DNA of 64,000 bases from Oscillibacter sp. (GTDB lineage Bacteria; Bacillota; Clostridia; Oscillospirales; Oscillospiraceae). Shown here piece after piece: positions 30,974-45,900 of the stretch. Location of the stretch: positions 124,001 through 188,000 of the forward strand of contig JALCRQ010000001.1 of assembly GCA_022652655.1 (NCBI GenBank), read 5' to 3'. Each line of letters begins with the position of its first letter. Position 1 is the first letter of the stretch. The position numbers and the translations under genes are program-made. The notes beneath the pieces were generated by a model. It was given only the letters and a program-made list of their open reading frames with translations, made no database searches and was not told where the DNA came from.

Positions 30974-33900
30974 ATGAACGATACGGGAGCCAGGAGAATC
31001 GGAAGAAAGGGTGTTCTCGCAGCAGCCGCGGCGTTGGCCGCGCTGGTGCTGTGGGTTTGCCCGGTTACCGCGATGGCGGCGGAGGCGGAGCAGCCGTCCG
31101 CCGTTTCGTCGTCGGAGAGCGCGGGGAGCAGTCTGTCCTCCGGCGGGGAGGGAAGCTCCTCTGCCGCAGCGGCGGAGAGCACCTCCGGCAGCGGGACGGA
31201 GACTCCCGCGCCTGCGGAGAGCACCGGCGGCACGGAGACTCCCGCGTCCGCAGAGAGCACCGGCGGGACGGAGACTTCCGCGCCCGCGGAGAGCACCTCC
31301 GGCAGCGGGACAGAGACTTCCGCGCCTGCGGAGAGCACCTCCGCGCCGGCTTCGCTGAGCGTGTCTGCCGGTGAGACGGCGGGGACGCCGGCACTTCTGG
31401 CCGCCGCTCCCGAAACCGAAACCAAGACCGCTGCTGCGCCCGTGACCACGCCGGAGTATCAGATTCCGTCCGGCTCGGCCTATGTGGTGGGCAGCGAGGA
31501 TACCGTTTATCAGAATACCGCCGCGTCCAACGCCATTCAGCAGGCCATTGACGCGGCGATTGCCGCAGCCAAGGACAGCGTGACCATCGTCGTGAACAAC
31601 GGCGTATACACCGGCGGCATCAACGTGATCTACACCACCGCTCCCGCCTCCGGGGGAGAGGGCGAAACGCAGACCGAGCCTACAAAGCTGGGGCTCAATA
31701 TCATTGCCTCCGACGCCTTCACCAAGGATAAGGACGGCAATATTACCGATTCCGCAGGCAAGCTCACCGCCGACGTCAATGCGAACTCCGCCGGCGGCGT
31801 GGAGGTGGAGGGCGGCCTCAGCGTAAAGGACGTCAATCTGCTGCTGGCCGGCATCTATCTCTCTCTCAAGGAGCAGGAGAAGAGCAAGGTCGCCGTGGAC
31901 GGCGCGGACACCTTCACCTATTACGGCACCCGGGAGGGCGACAGCGCCACCCTGGAGCTGAAAAACATCACGGACGCCATCACCGTCAGCGGCGGCGGCG
32001 GGAACGACAAGCTGGATGTCTCCGTAACCCAGACGCCCACCAAGACCTTTACCGTGGGCGGAGAGGGAGAGTCTCTGGTCACAGTGGACGGCGCGGCCCC
32101 GACAGAAGCTGCCAAGACCGCCATTGTGGATGCCGTTGAAGCCGGCGTCAATGGCCTGGCAGGCACGGATACCCGCCTGGAGGTCACCGTCAACGGCGAC
32201 GCGGGCGACGACACCATCACCGTCAAGCTCATCAACTCCACTGCCATCACCACCGACAGCGAGGATACGACGGCGGAGGGCAGCGCCCAGCCGACAGCCA
32301 CGCCGCCCACCACCGCCACCATCACCATCGACCTCTCCGCCAGCAAGGTGACGGTCAACGCCGGGGACGGCGCGGATACCGTCACCGTCAGCGGCGGGTC
32401 TGAGCTGGGGCTGGCCACCATCGCGGTGCAGCCCATCCTCAACGCCGTCACGGATCTCATTGCGGAAAAACTGGCTCCCGCCACCGGCCTTCAGGGGACG
32501 GAGATCACCCTCAACGGCGGCGCGGGGGACGACGTCCTCAACGTGGACACCACCTCGGCGTTCTCCAGCTTCCGGGGCGTGAAGGTCACCGCCAACGGCT
32601 TCGGCGGCACGGGGACCAAGGCGTCCGGCGAGTTCGACCGTACCCACCTCACCGGCAAGCTGGAGAAGCTGGCCGACGGTGAAGCTGCGGATACACATAT
32701 TAAATATAATGCAGAGACGAACACCGTCTCTATGGATACTGTGGCGGAGATCAGTATTCTCAACGGCGCGGCGGCGGTTTCCAAGCTCTACGCCGGCCTG
32801 GACGTAAATGCCATCGACGTCAATGCCGTCACAGACGTGCTGGCAGGGAAGAAGACCGTCGAAAAAACCCTGGCCGACATGAAAAACGAGACGTTTGCCT
32901 CCTTCACGGACTATGTCATCACGGACTATGACGGGACGGCCGCCTTTGCCAACGGAAGCGGCGCCGGGATCATTCTCTCCAACCTGGTCATCGAGGGCGA
33001 GCAGGTGACACTGGGCAATCTCACGGTGCCCAATCTGACGCTGATCGTCAACGGCCAGGACAGCGGCGAGAACGAGTCCGGCAGCGTCACAGTGGCCGGC
33101 CGGGTAGAGGCCAAGAACATCCTCGTCAGCGTGGAGAACAGCGACAGCCACGCGCTGACGATTATCGAAAACGATCTGGGCGACGAGGATCAGAACGTCG
33201 AGATCGAGGGCAGCCTTTTTGACGTGGCCAGCGACGCCAAGATTACAGTGGGTGCGGCCGGAGCGCTCATCGCCGGCGGCGCGGTGGATCTCTCCGCCGC
33301 CAGCAAGCAGACCAAGGGCCTGCTGCCCACGGAGAATCTGGACAAAATCGCCGGACTGATTGAGCCCACCGCCGGCGAGGCGGGCAATCTCAATTTTGTG
33401 GCGGTGAAGGTCGGCTCCGCAGTGGTTGAACTGCTGGGCACCATTCAGGCGGGCGCCGTCCGGGCCAGCGCGTCATCCTTCGTGGACACCGGGGCCACCA
33501 ATAAAAATCTGGCCAACTTCGGCCTGCCTCTGGCGGTGGGCGTCGTGGTTTCCAACGCCAAGGTTCTGGTGAACGGCGGCAAGATCACCTCCACGGTGGG
33601 CGGCGTCAAGCTGAACGCCGACTCCCGGGTGAGCCTGGATACCGAGGCACTCTCCGGCCGGCTGCCGTTTACCCTGGCGGTGGGCGTCGTGGTCAACGAC
33701 TCCTGCGTGGACGTCCGGGGCAGCTCCGACGTGCGGGCCGCGGGCGATCTCCATGCCGACGCCTACGGTTCCACGGATGTCACCACCGTGTCCAGCGGCA
33801 CCAACAAAATGCCGCAGACCAGCTTTGGCAGCAGCACCGATTCCGCCGCCAACACCACACCCACCGGCTCTACCACCAGCTCCAACAAGCTGGATACAGG

Positions 33901-36900
33901 CAAATCCGGCGGCTTCTTCGCCGTCAGCGTGGCGATCCAGAATGTGTACGCCGCCATTCGGGAGGCGGCGAGAGCCTCCGCGGACGGCGACCTGACGGTT
34001 ACCTCCTCCGCCTATGAGCACGTGACCAACAAGGCCACCTCCAACCCGGACGAGACCGGCGATTCCATGTCGCTGGATCAGCTCCTCAAGACCGTGGACG
34101 GCCTTTTGACCAAGACTTCCCAGAACCAGGGCACCGGCGCCAACGGCAAGCCCGCCAGCTCCGCCGGACAGGGCGCTCTGGGCGCGGCCGTGGACAAGAT
34201 GACGGGCAAGACCAATTCCTCCACCGGCGCGGGCAATCTGGTGAATACCGGCACTTCCGGCGCCACCTCCGCCTCCACCGGCGCGGGGACGACGTCCCAG
34301 ACCAGCACCACCCAGCTGGTGGGCGCGCTGGCCGTCACCTATGCCGGCAACACCAATACCGCTTATATCGACACCACAGGCGTGCTCTCCGCCGGCGGGA
34401 AGCTGGCCGTCCGCGCCTCCGGTTCCATGACCTGCGAGACGCTGGCCGACGGCTCTCCTGTCCAGCGCACCAGCGCCGGCGCTACCGGAACCGCCAGCGC
34501 GCCGGTGACCACGCCTCAGGATACGCCGTATCCCGGCGCCACCCAGGGGAAGATCGTGATCTCCGGCACCACCAACGGCTATCTCACGGTGGATAAAACC
34601 ACCGCCGCCGAGCAGACGGCGCTCAGTACCATCAAGGTTACCGCCATTGCCCGCACCGGCTACAAGCTGGCCAAGAACGCGGCGGGCACCGCCTTTACCG
34701 GCGTTACCGTCACCTCGGACGCAGTCACCGAAGCCATTGAGATGCAGCTGGACACGGCCGTGGGCGACCGCGCAGACGGCGCAACCTGGTATACCGGGAC
34801 CTTTACCATGACTGCCACCCAGCAGCTGCTCAACGCGGCGTTCGTCCCCAAGGACTATACCCTCACCTGCACCAACGCCAATCTCAAGGCCGGCAGTTTT
34901 GCCCTCTATGCCAATGAGACTTCCGATGTGGCTGCCTACTATGCCGACGAGGGTGAGAGCGTCTACCTCAAGGTGAAGCCCAACGCCGGCTATACCGTGG
35001 AGACGGTGAAGATCACCTATACCACCGGTACCGGCGAGACGGCGACGCAGACCGAACGTCCCTATACCACCATCACGGCGGGAAGCGTCTACCGCTTCAC
35101 CATGCCCGCCGGCAACGTCACCGTTACGGTTACCTTCTCCGGCGAGAGCAAGACGCTGAAGCTTCTGCCCGCCGCCGATACGTCCCATCTGACCATCAAG
35201 GTCACCAAGCCCGGCGCCGCAGGCGCCGCGGCCACGGATTTCATTGACAACCTCACCGCCACCACCGTGCCGGCTTTCGCTGCCGCGGCGGTGGGCGAGA
35301 GCTACACCATCACGGTTACTCCCGACACGGGATACTATCTGAAGAACAACACCCTGCGCTTCGCAGGCAGCACCCCGGTCTATATCAGGGGACTGACCCA
35401 GGCGGCGGACGGCGTCAGTTGGACCGGGACCATCACGGTGCCCGCCGGCACCGGCGACGCGGCCATCAACGCTGAGTTCACCCAGAACCAGGCCGAAGCG
35501 CAGAAATCCTCCTCGCCCAAGACCAACGCGCTGGGCGTGGGCGTCAGCGTGTCCGTCGTCAACTACGACAACAGCGCCTATATCCGGGGCGGCGCCACGG
35601 AGACTGTCACAAACGGTCAGACCGTGGTGACGCCGGGCACCATCACCGCCGGAGGCGTGGAAGTCACCGCCCATACGCTGGACGCCACCTCCTCCTCTGT
35701 TGCCCGTGCGGGCTTTACCGCCGCTGATCTGGGATTGGCAGGCGCCCTCAGCGTCCATGTGGCCTCCATGACCAACAGCGCCGAGCTCAAGGCCGCTGAC
35801 ACGGAGCATCCCGACGCTCTGGCAAAGCTGATCTTGACGGACGGGGCGGATGTCACGCTGGACGCCTCCGTGGCCCGCAGTACCTTTACCACCGTGGCGG
35901 ACGCCGCCGGCACCGGCGCGCAGACCGTCGCCTCCGCCCAGACCGGCACCTCCAACAAGCAGACCGCCTCCAAACCGGCGGCCGGAACTGCCGCAAAGCA
36001 GCCCGCCAAGGACTCCGTGGGCGTAGGCGCCGGCATCGCCGTGGGCGTTGTGGGCGTGGACACCTACGCGAAGATCGCGGACGCCCTGTCCATCCTGGCA
36101 AAGGACGGCGCGGCGCTGGGCGCCCTCACCGTCAGCTCCAAATATACCGGTACGGAAAAAACCATCGCCAAGGCAGGCGCCTCCGGCGGAACCGCCGTGG
36201 TGCCGGTGCTGGCGCTGGACGTCTCCGGCGTCTATGCCGGCGCCGATACCGGAACCAATAAAAATGATGCGCTTCTGAAGTTCCAGGAGGGCGTCGACGT
36301 CAGTGCGCTCAGCTCCATGACCCGCACCATCACCGCGGACGCCGCGGCGGTGGGCGGCAGCGTGGGCGTGGGTGGCGCGTTCATCGTCGATGTGCTCAAC
36401 GACAGCGCCGTCGCCAATCTGGGCCGCGGCGTCAATACCAAGGGCAAGGGCAAGGCCGTCAGCGTCAAGGCCAATTCCATCAGCCGCCTGACCGCCACCG
36501 GCAAGGCCGGCGCCGCCGGAGCCCAGAGTACCACTACCACCGGAGGAACCGCCACCGGCGGCAAGAGCGCCGCGTCCAGCGGAGATTCCGGCGGGGACTC
36601 GGGGTCAGGCTCGGGGTCATCGGCTAAGGCTCCCGCAGCCGCCGGAGAGGACGAGGATCTGAGCGGCGCGCTGAACGATTTGTTTGACGAGAACAAGCAG
36701 CCGCCCGCCTCCACGGAGGAGGACGAGGACTACGCCGATTCCATGCAGCAGATGTTTGACGAGGGCGAGGCCGACGCGGTAGCCGACAAAAATACAGCGG
36801 CCGTATCCGGACTGGCCGGCGCCGCCAACACGACGAACGTCAACACCACCTCCGTCAACACCCTGACAGCCAACCGTCAGCGGGCGGAGACCAGCGAGGG

Positions 36901-39900
36901 CAGCGTCCAGGTGGCCGCGACCTTCGTGCTGAACGTGCAGCACAACGCCTCCGTCGCCTCCATCGCCTCCGGCATCACCGTCCAATCCGGCGGCGACGTG
37001 ACGGTGGAGAGCAAGGCCGATACCGACGGCGTGATCACTGCCAACGCCTCCGCCACCAACTCCACCACCGGTGTGGGTGTGGCCGTGGCCATCAATATCG
37101 TCACCTATGAGACTATCGCCGACGCGGGTGCCGCGGATCTCTCCGGGGCCAACCTCACCGTCAGGGCCGAGATCTACGAGGCCGACACGGCAGCCGGCGT
37201 CCAGAATTTCCTGGAGACGCTGAAGACCCAGTTTATCGCCGCGCTGGGTGCGACGCAGCTGGTGGACGCGCTGACCAAGGCTGCCACAGACGGCAGCTAC
37301 GACTCCCTCATCGACTATATTACCAGCCTTTTGACCGAGCAGGGCTTTACCGTATCCGAAGGCCTGCCTGCGACCATCAAGGACATTGCGGTGGGCCGGC
37401 TCACCGCCGCCCTGAAGGGTGAGGACGTGGAGCCGCTTGAAAACGAGGAGTATCAGCAGATCGTCGAGGACGCCGTGGCCTTCCTGGCCGATGCCGCCCG
37501 GGATCCCAGCGTGTTCAAGAGCGTAGTCACCAGCAACTGGGCAGCGATGCTGGAGAACTGGAAAACCACCATCACCGATCCCGCCGCCCGGCAGGAGATG
37601 ATCAACACCGCCTTCCAGGCTCTGTCCGCCCTGCTGGGCAGCGACGACGAGCCCGACGGCATGGGCAATAAGATCTCCACCTCCACCATTTCCGGCGTGG
37701 GCGCCGCCAATGTGGGCGTGGCCGGCAGCGTGGCGCTCAGCGTAGTCAACGGCACTACCCGGGCCTCCGTGGCGAATGTCGAAAGCACGGAGAACCGCGG
37801 CCCCGTGGACTTCACCGGCAGCATCGTCATCACCGCCGACGGGAAGCAGAAGGTCTACACCACCGCCGGCTCCACCGCCGACCTCAAGGGCCGGCCGGAC
37901 AAGAACAAGGCGGCGGCCCAGGGCTCTACCGCCTCCAACAACGGCGCCGGAACCGGCACCGCGGCTCCCAACACGGCCTCCAAGAAAACGGTGGGCGTGG
38001 GCGCCGCCGCGGCCATTTCCGTGGCCAATCTGACGGTACAGGCGTTTATCGGCGACAACCGCGCCGTCACCGCCCTGAGCGTGGATATCCGCGCCGAGGC
38101 AAAGAACGATCTGGACACCAACAGCGTCTCCGGCGCCGATCCCATCGTCCGCAGCGAGACGAATCAGACGACAAAGCCCGCCGGAACCACGGTGCCCACC
38201 ACCTCCGCAAAAAATACCTCCGTGGACGCCTCCGTCTCCGTCAGCTTCATCGATAATCTGGTGGAAGCTTACGTGGGCAAGAACACCACTCTTACGGCCA
38301 ACGGCGGCGATCTCATCACCACGGCGGACGGCAAAACCGTCAACCTCTATATTCTGGCCTCTCAGAGCGGCGACACCAAGACCAACGCCAGCGGCTACGC
38401 CATGGGGACTGCCACGGCGGTGGGCGCGGCGGTGGCCGTGAATATCGCCCTCAGCGACGTGTCCGCCCGGTTCCTGGGCAGCGGCACCGTCACGGGCAAG
38501 GCCGCAGTGCGGGCCGTCACCGAGGATCGGGACGACGCCAACGCGCTGGCGCTGGCCATGGGCGCCGATCTCCAGCGCTACCTTGACAAGATCAAGGCCG
38601 CGCAGAATCTGAACCGCAAAAATCAGGCGGCCGGGACGCAGGGCGGCAACGCAACCTCCCAGAACATTGCGAACCGGCTGAACGCCAATTCCAACAACCC
38701 GGCAGGCGGGAACACCACACCGGCCAGCAGCACCATGCCGCTGTCGGTGAACGCCCTCCATTCCCAAAACGCCCAGACTACCGCGCCCAACGGCTCCACC
38801 ACCGGCTCCGCCGGCGGCATCGGCAGCCAGATCAGCGGCAGCGCGGGCAGCGCAGGCACCGCCGTCACCGGCGGCCTGGGCGGCGCCAACGCCAGCCAGA
38901 CCACTCAGAATCTCCACGTGGCGGCGGCGGTAGCCGTGAACGTCACCAAGCACAGCGCCGTCACGGAGATCGCAGGCAAACTCAGCGCCTCCAACATCTC
39001 CGCCACAGCGGCCAACCACGGCGATTTCGCTGCCGTAGCCACCGGCGCGGCGGCCTCCTCGCTGAATTCCACCGCGCCCACAGGCACCACCTCCATCGGC
39101 GTGGGCGTCGCGGTGGGCGTCAACGGCAACACCGCCGCCGTGAAGCTGGGCGGCCAGCTCATCGCAACGGACGGCGACATCACCGCCGATGCGGAGCTGA
39201 CCCAGAATATGGACGGCACCTACAAGGGCAAGTACGGCGTGCTGGCCGTGGCCGGCAGCGTGTCCGGCAAGGGCTCCGCGGGCATCGCGGGCGCGCTGGC
39301 CGTCATGGTGGCCAAGGCCGTCAGCTCCGTCACCGCGGCGGACAGCACAACGCTGACCGCCCAAAACGGCACCGTTACGCTCCACGCCTACGACAAGTCG
39401 AAACTCTCCGCCGCCGCCATGGCCGCGACCCTCTCCAAGGGCGCCACCGCCGGTGTGGGCGCATCCTTCGCCCTGCTGTACGCGCAGAACGCCGTCTCCT
39501 CCAAGCTGGGTGACAGCGCGGTAGTCCGCGCAAAGGCCCTGAGCGTCACCGCGGAAAAGAAACGCGTAGACATCAAGGACTACGGCTCCCCCTGGAATAC
39601 CTCCGAGATCCTGAGCCTGACACAGGCGGGCGACGGGAAAAAGAAGGGCATGGCGGATGTTCAGAAGAACGCGGACGGCTCCTATAAGGTCACGCTGAAC
39701 ATTGAGTCCCAGGACGTGGTCACCGGACTGGAGGGAACCAGCATCCTCGGCACCGTCAACTATTACGCCTCCGCCGTGGCGGGCACCATCGTGGGCAGCT
39801 CCTCCACCGGGGAGAGCGGCAAGTTGGCTCTGGCCGGCGCGATCTCCATGCTCTTTAACACCAGCGCCACCGAGGCGCTCATCGGCAGGAACGCCGATAT

Positions 39901-42900
39901 CGTCCTCACGGACGGCGACCTCACCGTCGCCGCCGTCAGCGACAACAATACCCGTCTCATCGGCGGCGCGGTCAGCGCCTCCACCGCTACCGCGGGCGTG
40001 GGCCTCAACGTGGCGGCTGTAGACAGCAGGGACACCGTCACCGCCGCCATCGGCGACGGCAGCACGGATGAGAGCTATCAGGGAATCAGAGTTGAAGGGG
40101 GCAATGCCAGCGTGTCCGCGCAGGCGAAGAACAACGCCTGGGCCGTCACCGCGGCCGCCGCCCTCTCCACCGGCACCAGCTCCACCGCCACCGTAGGCGG
40201 CGGGCTCACCGTCATCGTCTCCAACACCGCGGCCAGGGCCCTGGTGGGCGATCATGTCAAGCTGAGCGCCTCGGGCAACGTGTCCGCCGACGCCAGGAAC
40301 GACGCCGACCTGGTGCTGGTCAGCGTCAGCGCCGCTGTCAGCGGCTCCGGCTCCGGCAAGGTCGCGGCCGGCGGCACCATCGCCGCGGTCATCACCGCCG
40401 ACAAGGCGGAGACCTCCGTGGGCGGCGGGGCGCAGCTTACCGCCGGCGGCACACTGGGTGTTACCGCACACAACAGCGAGAATCTGGTCAGCGTCCTGGG
40501 CTCCGCCAGCGCGGCGGCCTCCGGCGCGGCAGCGGCCGGCACGCTGAACGTGCTGGTCACCAACGCGGTGAGTTCCGCCGCGGTGGGTGCAAAAGCAAAG
40601 CTCATCTCCAAGGGCAATCTCACCGTCGCCTCCGACGGCGACGCCAAGCTGGTGGCGGTTCTGCTGGCGGTTTCCGCCGCGGGCAGCGCCGGCGATCCGG
40701 CCATCGGCGCAACCATTCTGGTCAATGTGTTCAATCGCCGCGCAACCGCCTCCGCAGGCGATGGCGCAAGCCTGATCTCCCAGGGCGGCAGCGTCCTTCT
40801 TACCGCCGACGGCGACGAGAAGACCGTGGCTGTCAGCGTGGCGGGAGCTGCCGCGGAGGGCCCGTCCATCGCAGGCAATATTCAGGTCAATGTGGGCAGC
40901 AGCACCGTAGAGGCAAAGCTGGGCGACAGCGTCACCGTGGAAGCTTACGACTCCATCGGCGTGACAGCGGATCAGCACAACGACGTGGTGCTGATCTCTC
41001 CCACCTTCTCCTTCTCCGGCAGCAGCGCCGGCGTAGGCGCCACCATCGTCACCACTGTTTTGGGCAACACCGTGCAGGCACTGGTTGGCAGCAATGCCAG
41101 CCTGACAGCCCACGCGCTGTCCACCGCGGCGACGGCGGGCGTCAAGACCGCCAATCGCAGCGACCGCCGCAGAGGCGTGGTGGTTCACGCCTTCTCCGAC
41201 GAGACCGTGGTTATGCTGGGTATCGCCGCCAGCGGCAGCCTGAGCAGCGCGGCCGTCTCCGGCGTGGTGGACACTCTGGTGGTCACCAACAATGTCAAGG
41301 CCGCTGTGGGTCCCAATACCAGCGTCATCTCCGGCACCGTGGTGGAGGATGCCCTGGATACCGACGGCGACGGAACCAACGACACTTCCAACGGCGCGGG
41401 CGAGATTGCGGTGGAAGCCGACGATACGTCCAGCCTCTATAACTTCGGCGGCGCGGTAGCCGCCACTGCGGGCAGCGCCGGAGTAGGCGCCACCGTCGTT
41501 ACACTGGTGTTCAACAAGACCGTCACCGCATCCCTGGACGGCCGCGACGCGGAAAATTCCGCATTGAGCAGGCTGATCCGCGCGGCGGGCAAGCTTACCG
41601 TCACCGCCGATTCCCGGGATGTTCTGGCGCTGGTGGGCGTTACCTTCGGCGCCAGCGGCAGCGCGGCTGTCGCCGTGGGCGGCAACATTCTGGTATTTGA
41701 AAATACCGTCACCGCCGAGCTGGGCGGCACGGTTACTGCCGGCGGCAGCGTCACCGTGGCGGCCCAGAGCGACGCCACGCTGGTCAGCGTTGCGGCAGCC
41801 CTGGCGGGCAGCGGCTCCGCCGCCGTGGGCGGCGCGGCCATCATCACCTACTTCAAGAGCACCACCGCGGCCCGGGTGCTGGAGAACAGCACTGTCACGG
41901 CAGCCGGAGCCCTCAGCGTCACAGCTGATTCCCGGGAACTCATTACCTCTGACGGGGTGGGCGCCTCCGGCGGCGGCAGCGCTGCCGTCAGCGGCCTGGT
42001 GGACGTAATCGTTACCAAGATTACCACCCAGGCGTATCTTGAGAAAAATGTCACCGTGAAGGCGAGCAGCCTCACGGTCAAGGCAGACGACCGCTACAAG
42101 CTGGTGGGCGTCGGCGTCAGCGCGGCTGTCAGCGGTACCGCCGGCGTAGGCGTCACCGCCATCGTCACCGTGGCCAAAAATACCGTCACGGCCTACGTGG
42201 GCGACAACAGCAGCATTACCGCAGCCGCCGGAGACGTGTCCGTCAGCGCCGCCTCTGACCGGAGAATCCACACCTATGCCGGCACGCTGGCCGCGGGCTT
42301 CGGCGGCGCGGGCGTGGGCGTGACGCTGATGGTCACCGTTGTCGGCGGCAAGCTCCAGCAGACCAGCGCCGATGAGCTGAACAAGAACTTCAGCTCCGGC
42401 GAGCTGCTGCGTGCGCTGAGTGCGCAGGCCCCCGGCGCAGCCTCCGGCAGCTATGCCGAGCTTCAGGGCGAAAACGGCCTGGCTTCCGATCTGGAGGGCG
42501 ACGGCGTCAAAACCTCCGCCGGCGTCGGCCATGAGGAGCCTGTCTATAAAAAGACCGGCGAAAACCCGGATGGCACGCCGATTCTGGAGCCGGTCTACAA
42601 GACTCGCGCCGAGGGCGAGATCAAGCGCGACGCGGACGGAAACGTCATCTATCAGAAAAATACCGACGGAACGTACAAGGTGGATGAGGACGGCCGCTGG
42701 ATTCCAGAGAAGTATGCAGGCGGCGAGTTCGTACTGGACGCTGCGGGCCAAAAGATCCAGGAAACGCAGATTGTCTACGATGACCAGGGCTACAGCGACA
42801 GTTCCCTGAACACGTCCTACGACAAGGAGACCAACGCCACGCCGGGCAAGGACATGGAGGTACAGGAAAGCAGTGACCGGGATCAGGCCGCCGGAATCGG

Positions 42901-45900
42901 CCAGACCCAGCCCAACTATGACTCCCGGGATACCACCAGCGCCTACCTCGGCAAAAACGTCACCGTAGTCAGCGCGGGCGACATCACCGTGTCCGCCAGC
43001 GACAACCTCATCGCCGACATGGTCACCGCCGCCATCGCGGGCGGGCTCTATGCGGGCGTGGGCGTGGGCATCGCCGTGGGCGTGCTGTACAGCAGCGTCC
43101 TGGCCTACGTTATGGACGGTTCCTCCCTCAGCGCCGTCGGAACGGTTTCCGTCAAGGCCTGGGGCGGCTCTGCCGCAGAGGGCTTCGGCGATACCACCAG
43201 CACCGGGGATTCCGGCGACAACGGTGCACTCAACAGCGCCGTCAATGATTCGGAGTTCAGCATCAACGACCTCACCATCCACGCCATCTCCGTCTCCGCC
43301 GGGATCGGCGGCTATGCCGGAGTGGGCGCGGCGATAGGCGTTGTGGTGCTCCGCTCCGAGGTGAAGGCCTATGTGGAGGGCGACATTCTCAAGGCGGCTG
43401 CCGTGGAAGTCAGCGCCAGAAGCTACTATAAGAACGTGGTGGCCGCCACGCTGGCCCTCTCCGGCGGCATTGCGGGCGTCTCCGCCTCCATTGCCAGCGC
43501 CACCTTCGTGGGGAACACCATCGCCGCCATCGTGGGCGACGTCCAGGTGGGCGATACTGCCGGTAACCGCACAAAGTATCCCACCGCCCAGCTGGGCGTG
43601 GGCAGCGTCAGCGTGCGCACCGATGCAACCCACACCGCCACCGCCATCGCCGCGGCCATCGCCGCAGGAGGCGTGGCCGTCAACGGGGCCGTGGCCGTGG
43701 CTGTCAACCGCAGCCGCACCGAAACCTTCGTGGGCCAGGGCGTCAGCATGAACCTGACCGGCGACCTCTCCGTCTCCTCCGCCGTTTCCACCGCCGCCAG
43801 GAATCTGATTCTGGGCGTGGCGGGCGGAATCGTGGCCGTGGGCCTGGGCGTCGCGGTCTCCGTGCTGAATCCCGCGGTGCTCACCTATCTGGGCGTCACG
43901 CCCGACGGCGAAGTCACCGGCGGCTCTGTCACCGGCACCGTCGGTCAGATCACCGCCCGGAACGTGTCCGTCGCCAACGACGTGACCACCGACGCATACA
44001 GCACCGCAATCCTGGCCTCCATGGGCGGCGTGGCCGTCAACGGCAGCGCCCTGCTGACCTTCAACAGCACCAACGCCTGGGCGGCCATCAACCGGATGAG
44101 CGTCACCGCCTCCGGCAGCCTCAGCGTGGATGGACGGCTGGTTTCTGCGGCCCGCTCCGTCCTGGCCTCCGCTGCCATCGGCAACGTGGCCGCCGGCGTG
44201 ACCTTCAGCTATGTGGGTCTGGACTCCGTCAACAAGGCGCTCATCGACACCACCGGCGTCACCGTCAGCGGCGGAACGATCAGTGTGTTCGCCGGCCGGG
44301 ACGACGCGCGCAGCAGTGCCACCGCCCAGGCGACAGCAGTGGCCGCCGCAGTGGCGGGCCTGGCGGCGGTCAACCTCAATACTGCCGTGGCGGACAACAA
44401 CGCCGTCAACGACGCGCTGATTCAGGGCAGCGGAACGCTGATCTCCGCCGGCGCGCTGAGCGTGGGGGCCAACGGGATTGCCTCCGCCCAGGCGACGGTT
44501 CTGGGTCTCACCGTGGCCGCAGGCGCGTCCATCGCCGGTGCCTTCGCCGTAGCGCTGCTCCGCAGCAGCCAGCAGGCGTCTGTCAACGGCGGAACCGTCT
44601 CCGCCGCCTCCCTCAGCGTGCTCTCCAACCTCAATCGGGGAAGAACAGAGGCAGCTTCGGAGGCGAAGCTCATCACCGGCTCCGGCGCACTGTTCACGGT
44701 CACGGCCAACGTGGCTGTGGCTTACGGAAGGAGCAGCAGCGTTGCCCAGGTCACACCCGGCACGCTGACCCTGACCGGCACCAACGGCGGCTCTGTCACC
44801 GTGGGCAGCTACGGCAGCGCGGACGTGAAGTCCGATACCACCAATTTGACCATCTCCGCCATCAGCGCGGGGCTGATGGTGAATCTGGCCTTTGCCCAGT
44901 CCAAATTCCAAGCGATCCTCGATGTCCCCGCCGGCGGAGCCGTTGACACGGATTCCGTCACCGTGGAGACGATTTATACCGCCAACGCTACGGCAGACCT
45001 GACGCCCTCCGCAGGCGGCGCGCAGGCGCACCTGGCCTCCATCGGCGTGAATCTGGCGCTGGCTGCGGCCGATTCCACCGCCGAGGCCGCCATCACCGGC
45101 GCAGGCACAGTCACCGCAGGCACCGTCTCCGTCACCGCGTCCGGCACCGCCGGCGCCAACGCCATCACCCACGCGCCCACACTTCAGCTCAGCCTCGTGA
45201 ACATCGCGGCCAACACCGCGGTGGCCCTGCTGACCGCCGAACAGTCGGCGCATCTGGACGGCGTCACCGTGAAAAAGGCCGGCGTGACCGTCTCGTCCAC
45301 ACTGAACAACGGCGCGTTCGACGGCGCGTTCGCCACGCTGGGCGCCAGCTCCGACGGATGGACCCGCAAGGACGACGGAACCACCGAAAAGGGCTACAAG
45401 TTCACGCTCGACCTGTATTCCGCCGAGGTGAACACCGCCGTCGCCACCAACGACGCCAGCAACAGCGCCTATTTCAAGGGTGCCGGCGTCAGCGCCTCCG
45501 CAAAAGATCTGGCCGTGACGGCCGCCGGCAAGAGCCTGGCCGACGCCAAGGTGCAGATCGCGGATACCTCCCTGGGCTACGTGTCCGTGGGCATCAACAC
45601 CCTGTATGCCTATGCAAAGGGAACGTTCCGCGCCTATCTGGACATCGGGGCGCGGGAGCTGGACGTCAATTCCGTTACCGTGACCAACACCTATACCGCC
45701 CGGGCAGACGCCGAGACCACCCAGTCCACCGGCGGCGTCAAGGCTGCCGTCATCGACGTCGTCAACAACGCCGCCGCGGCTGAGGCCTCCACCGCCGCAG
45801 AGGCCGGGATCTTCGGCACCGGCACGGTGAAGTCCGCCGGCGCCATCACCGTCACCGTTTCCGGCACGGCGGATGCCGTCACCGGTATCGCCGAGAGTGA

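Noticed and set aside
31090-31440. CRISPR-like direct repeats
   Set aside because: The repeats are coding, in frame, of variable unit length and rich in TETPAPAEST; there are no spacers.
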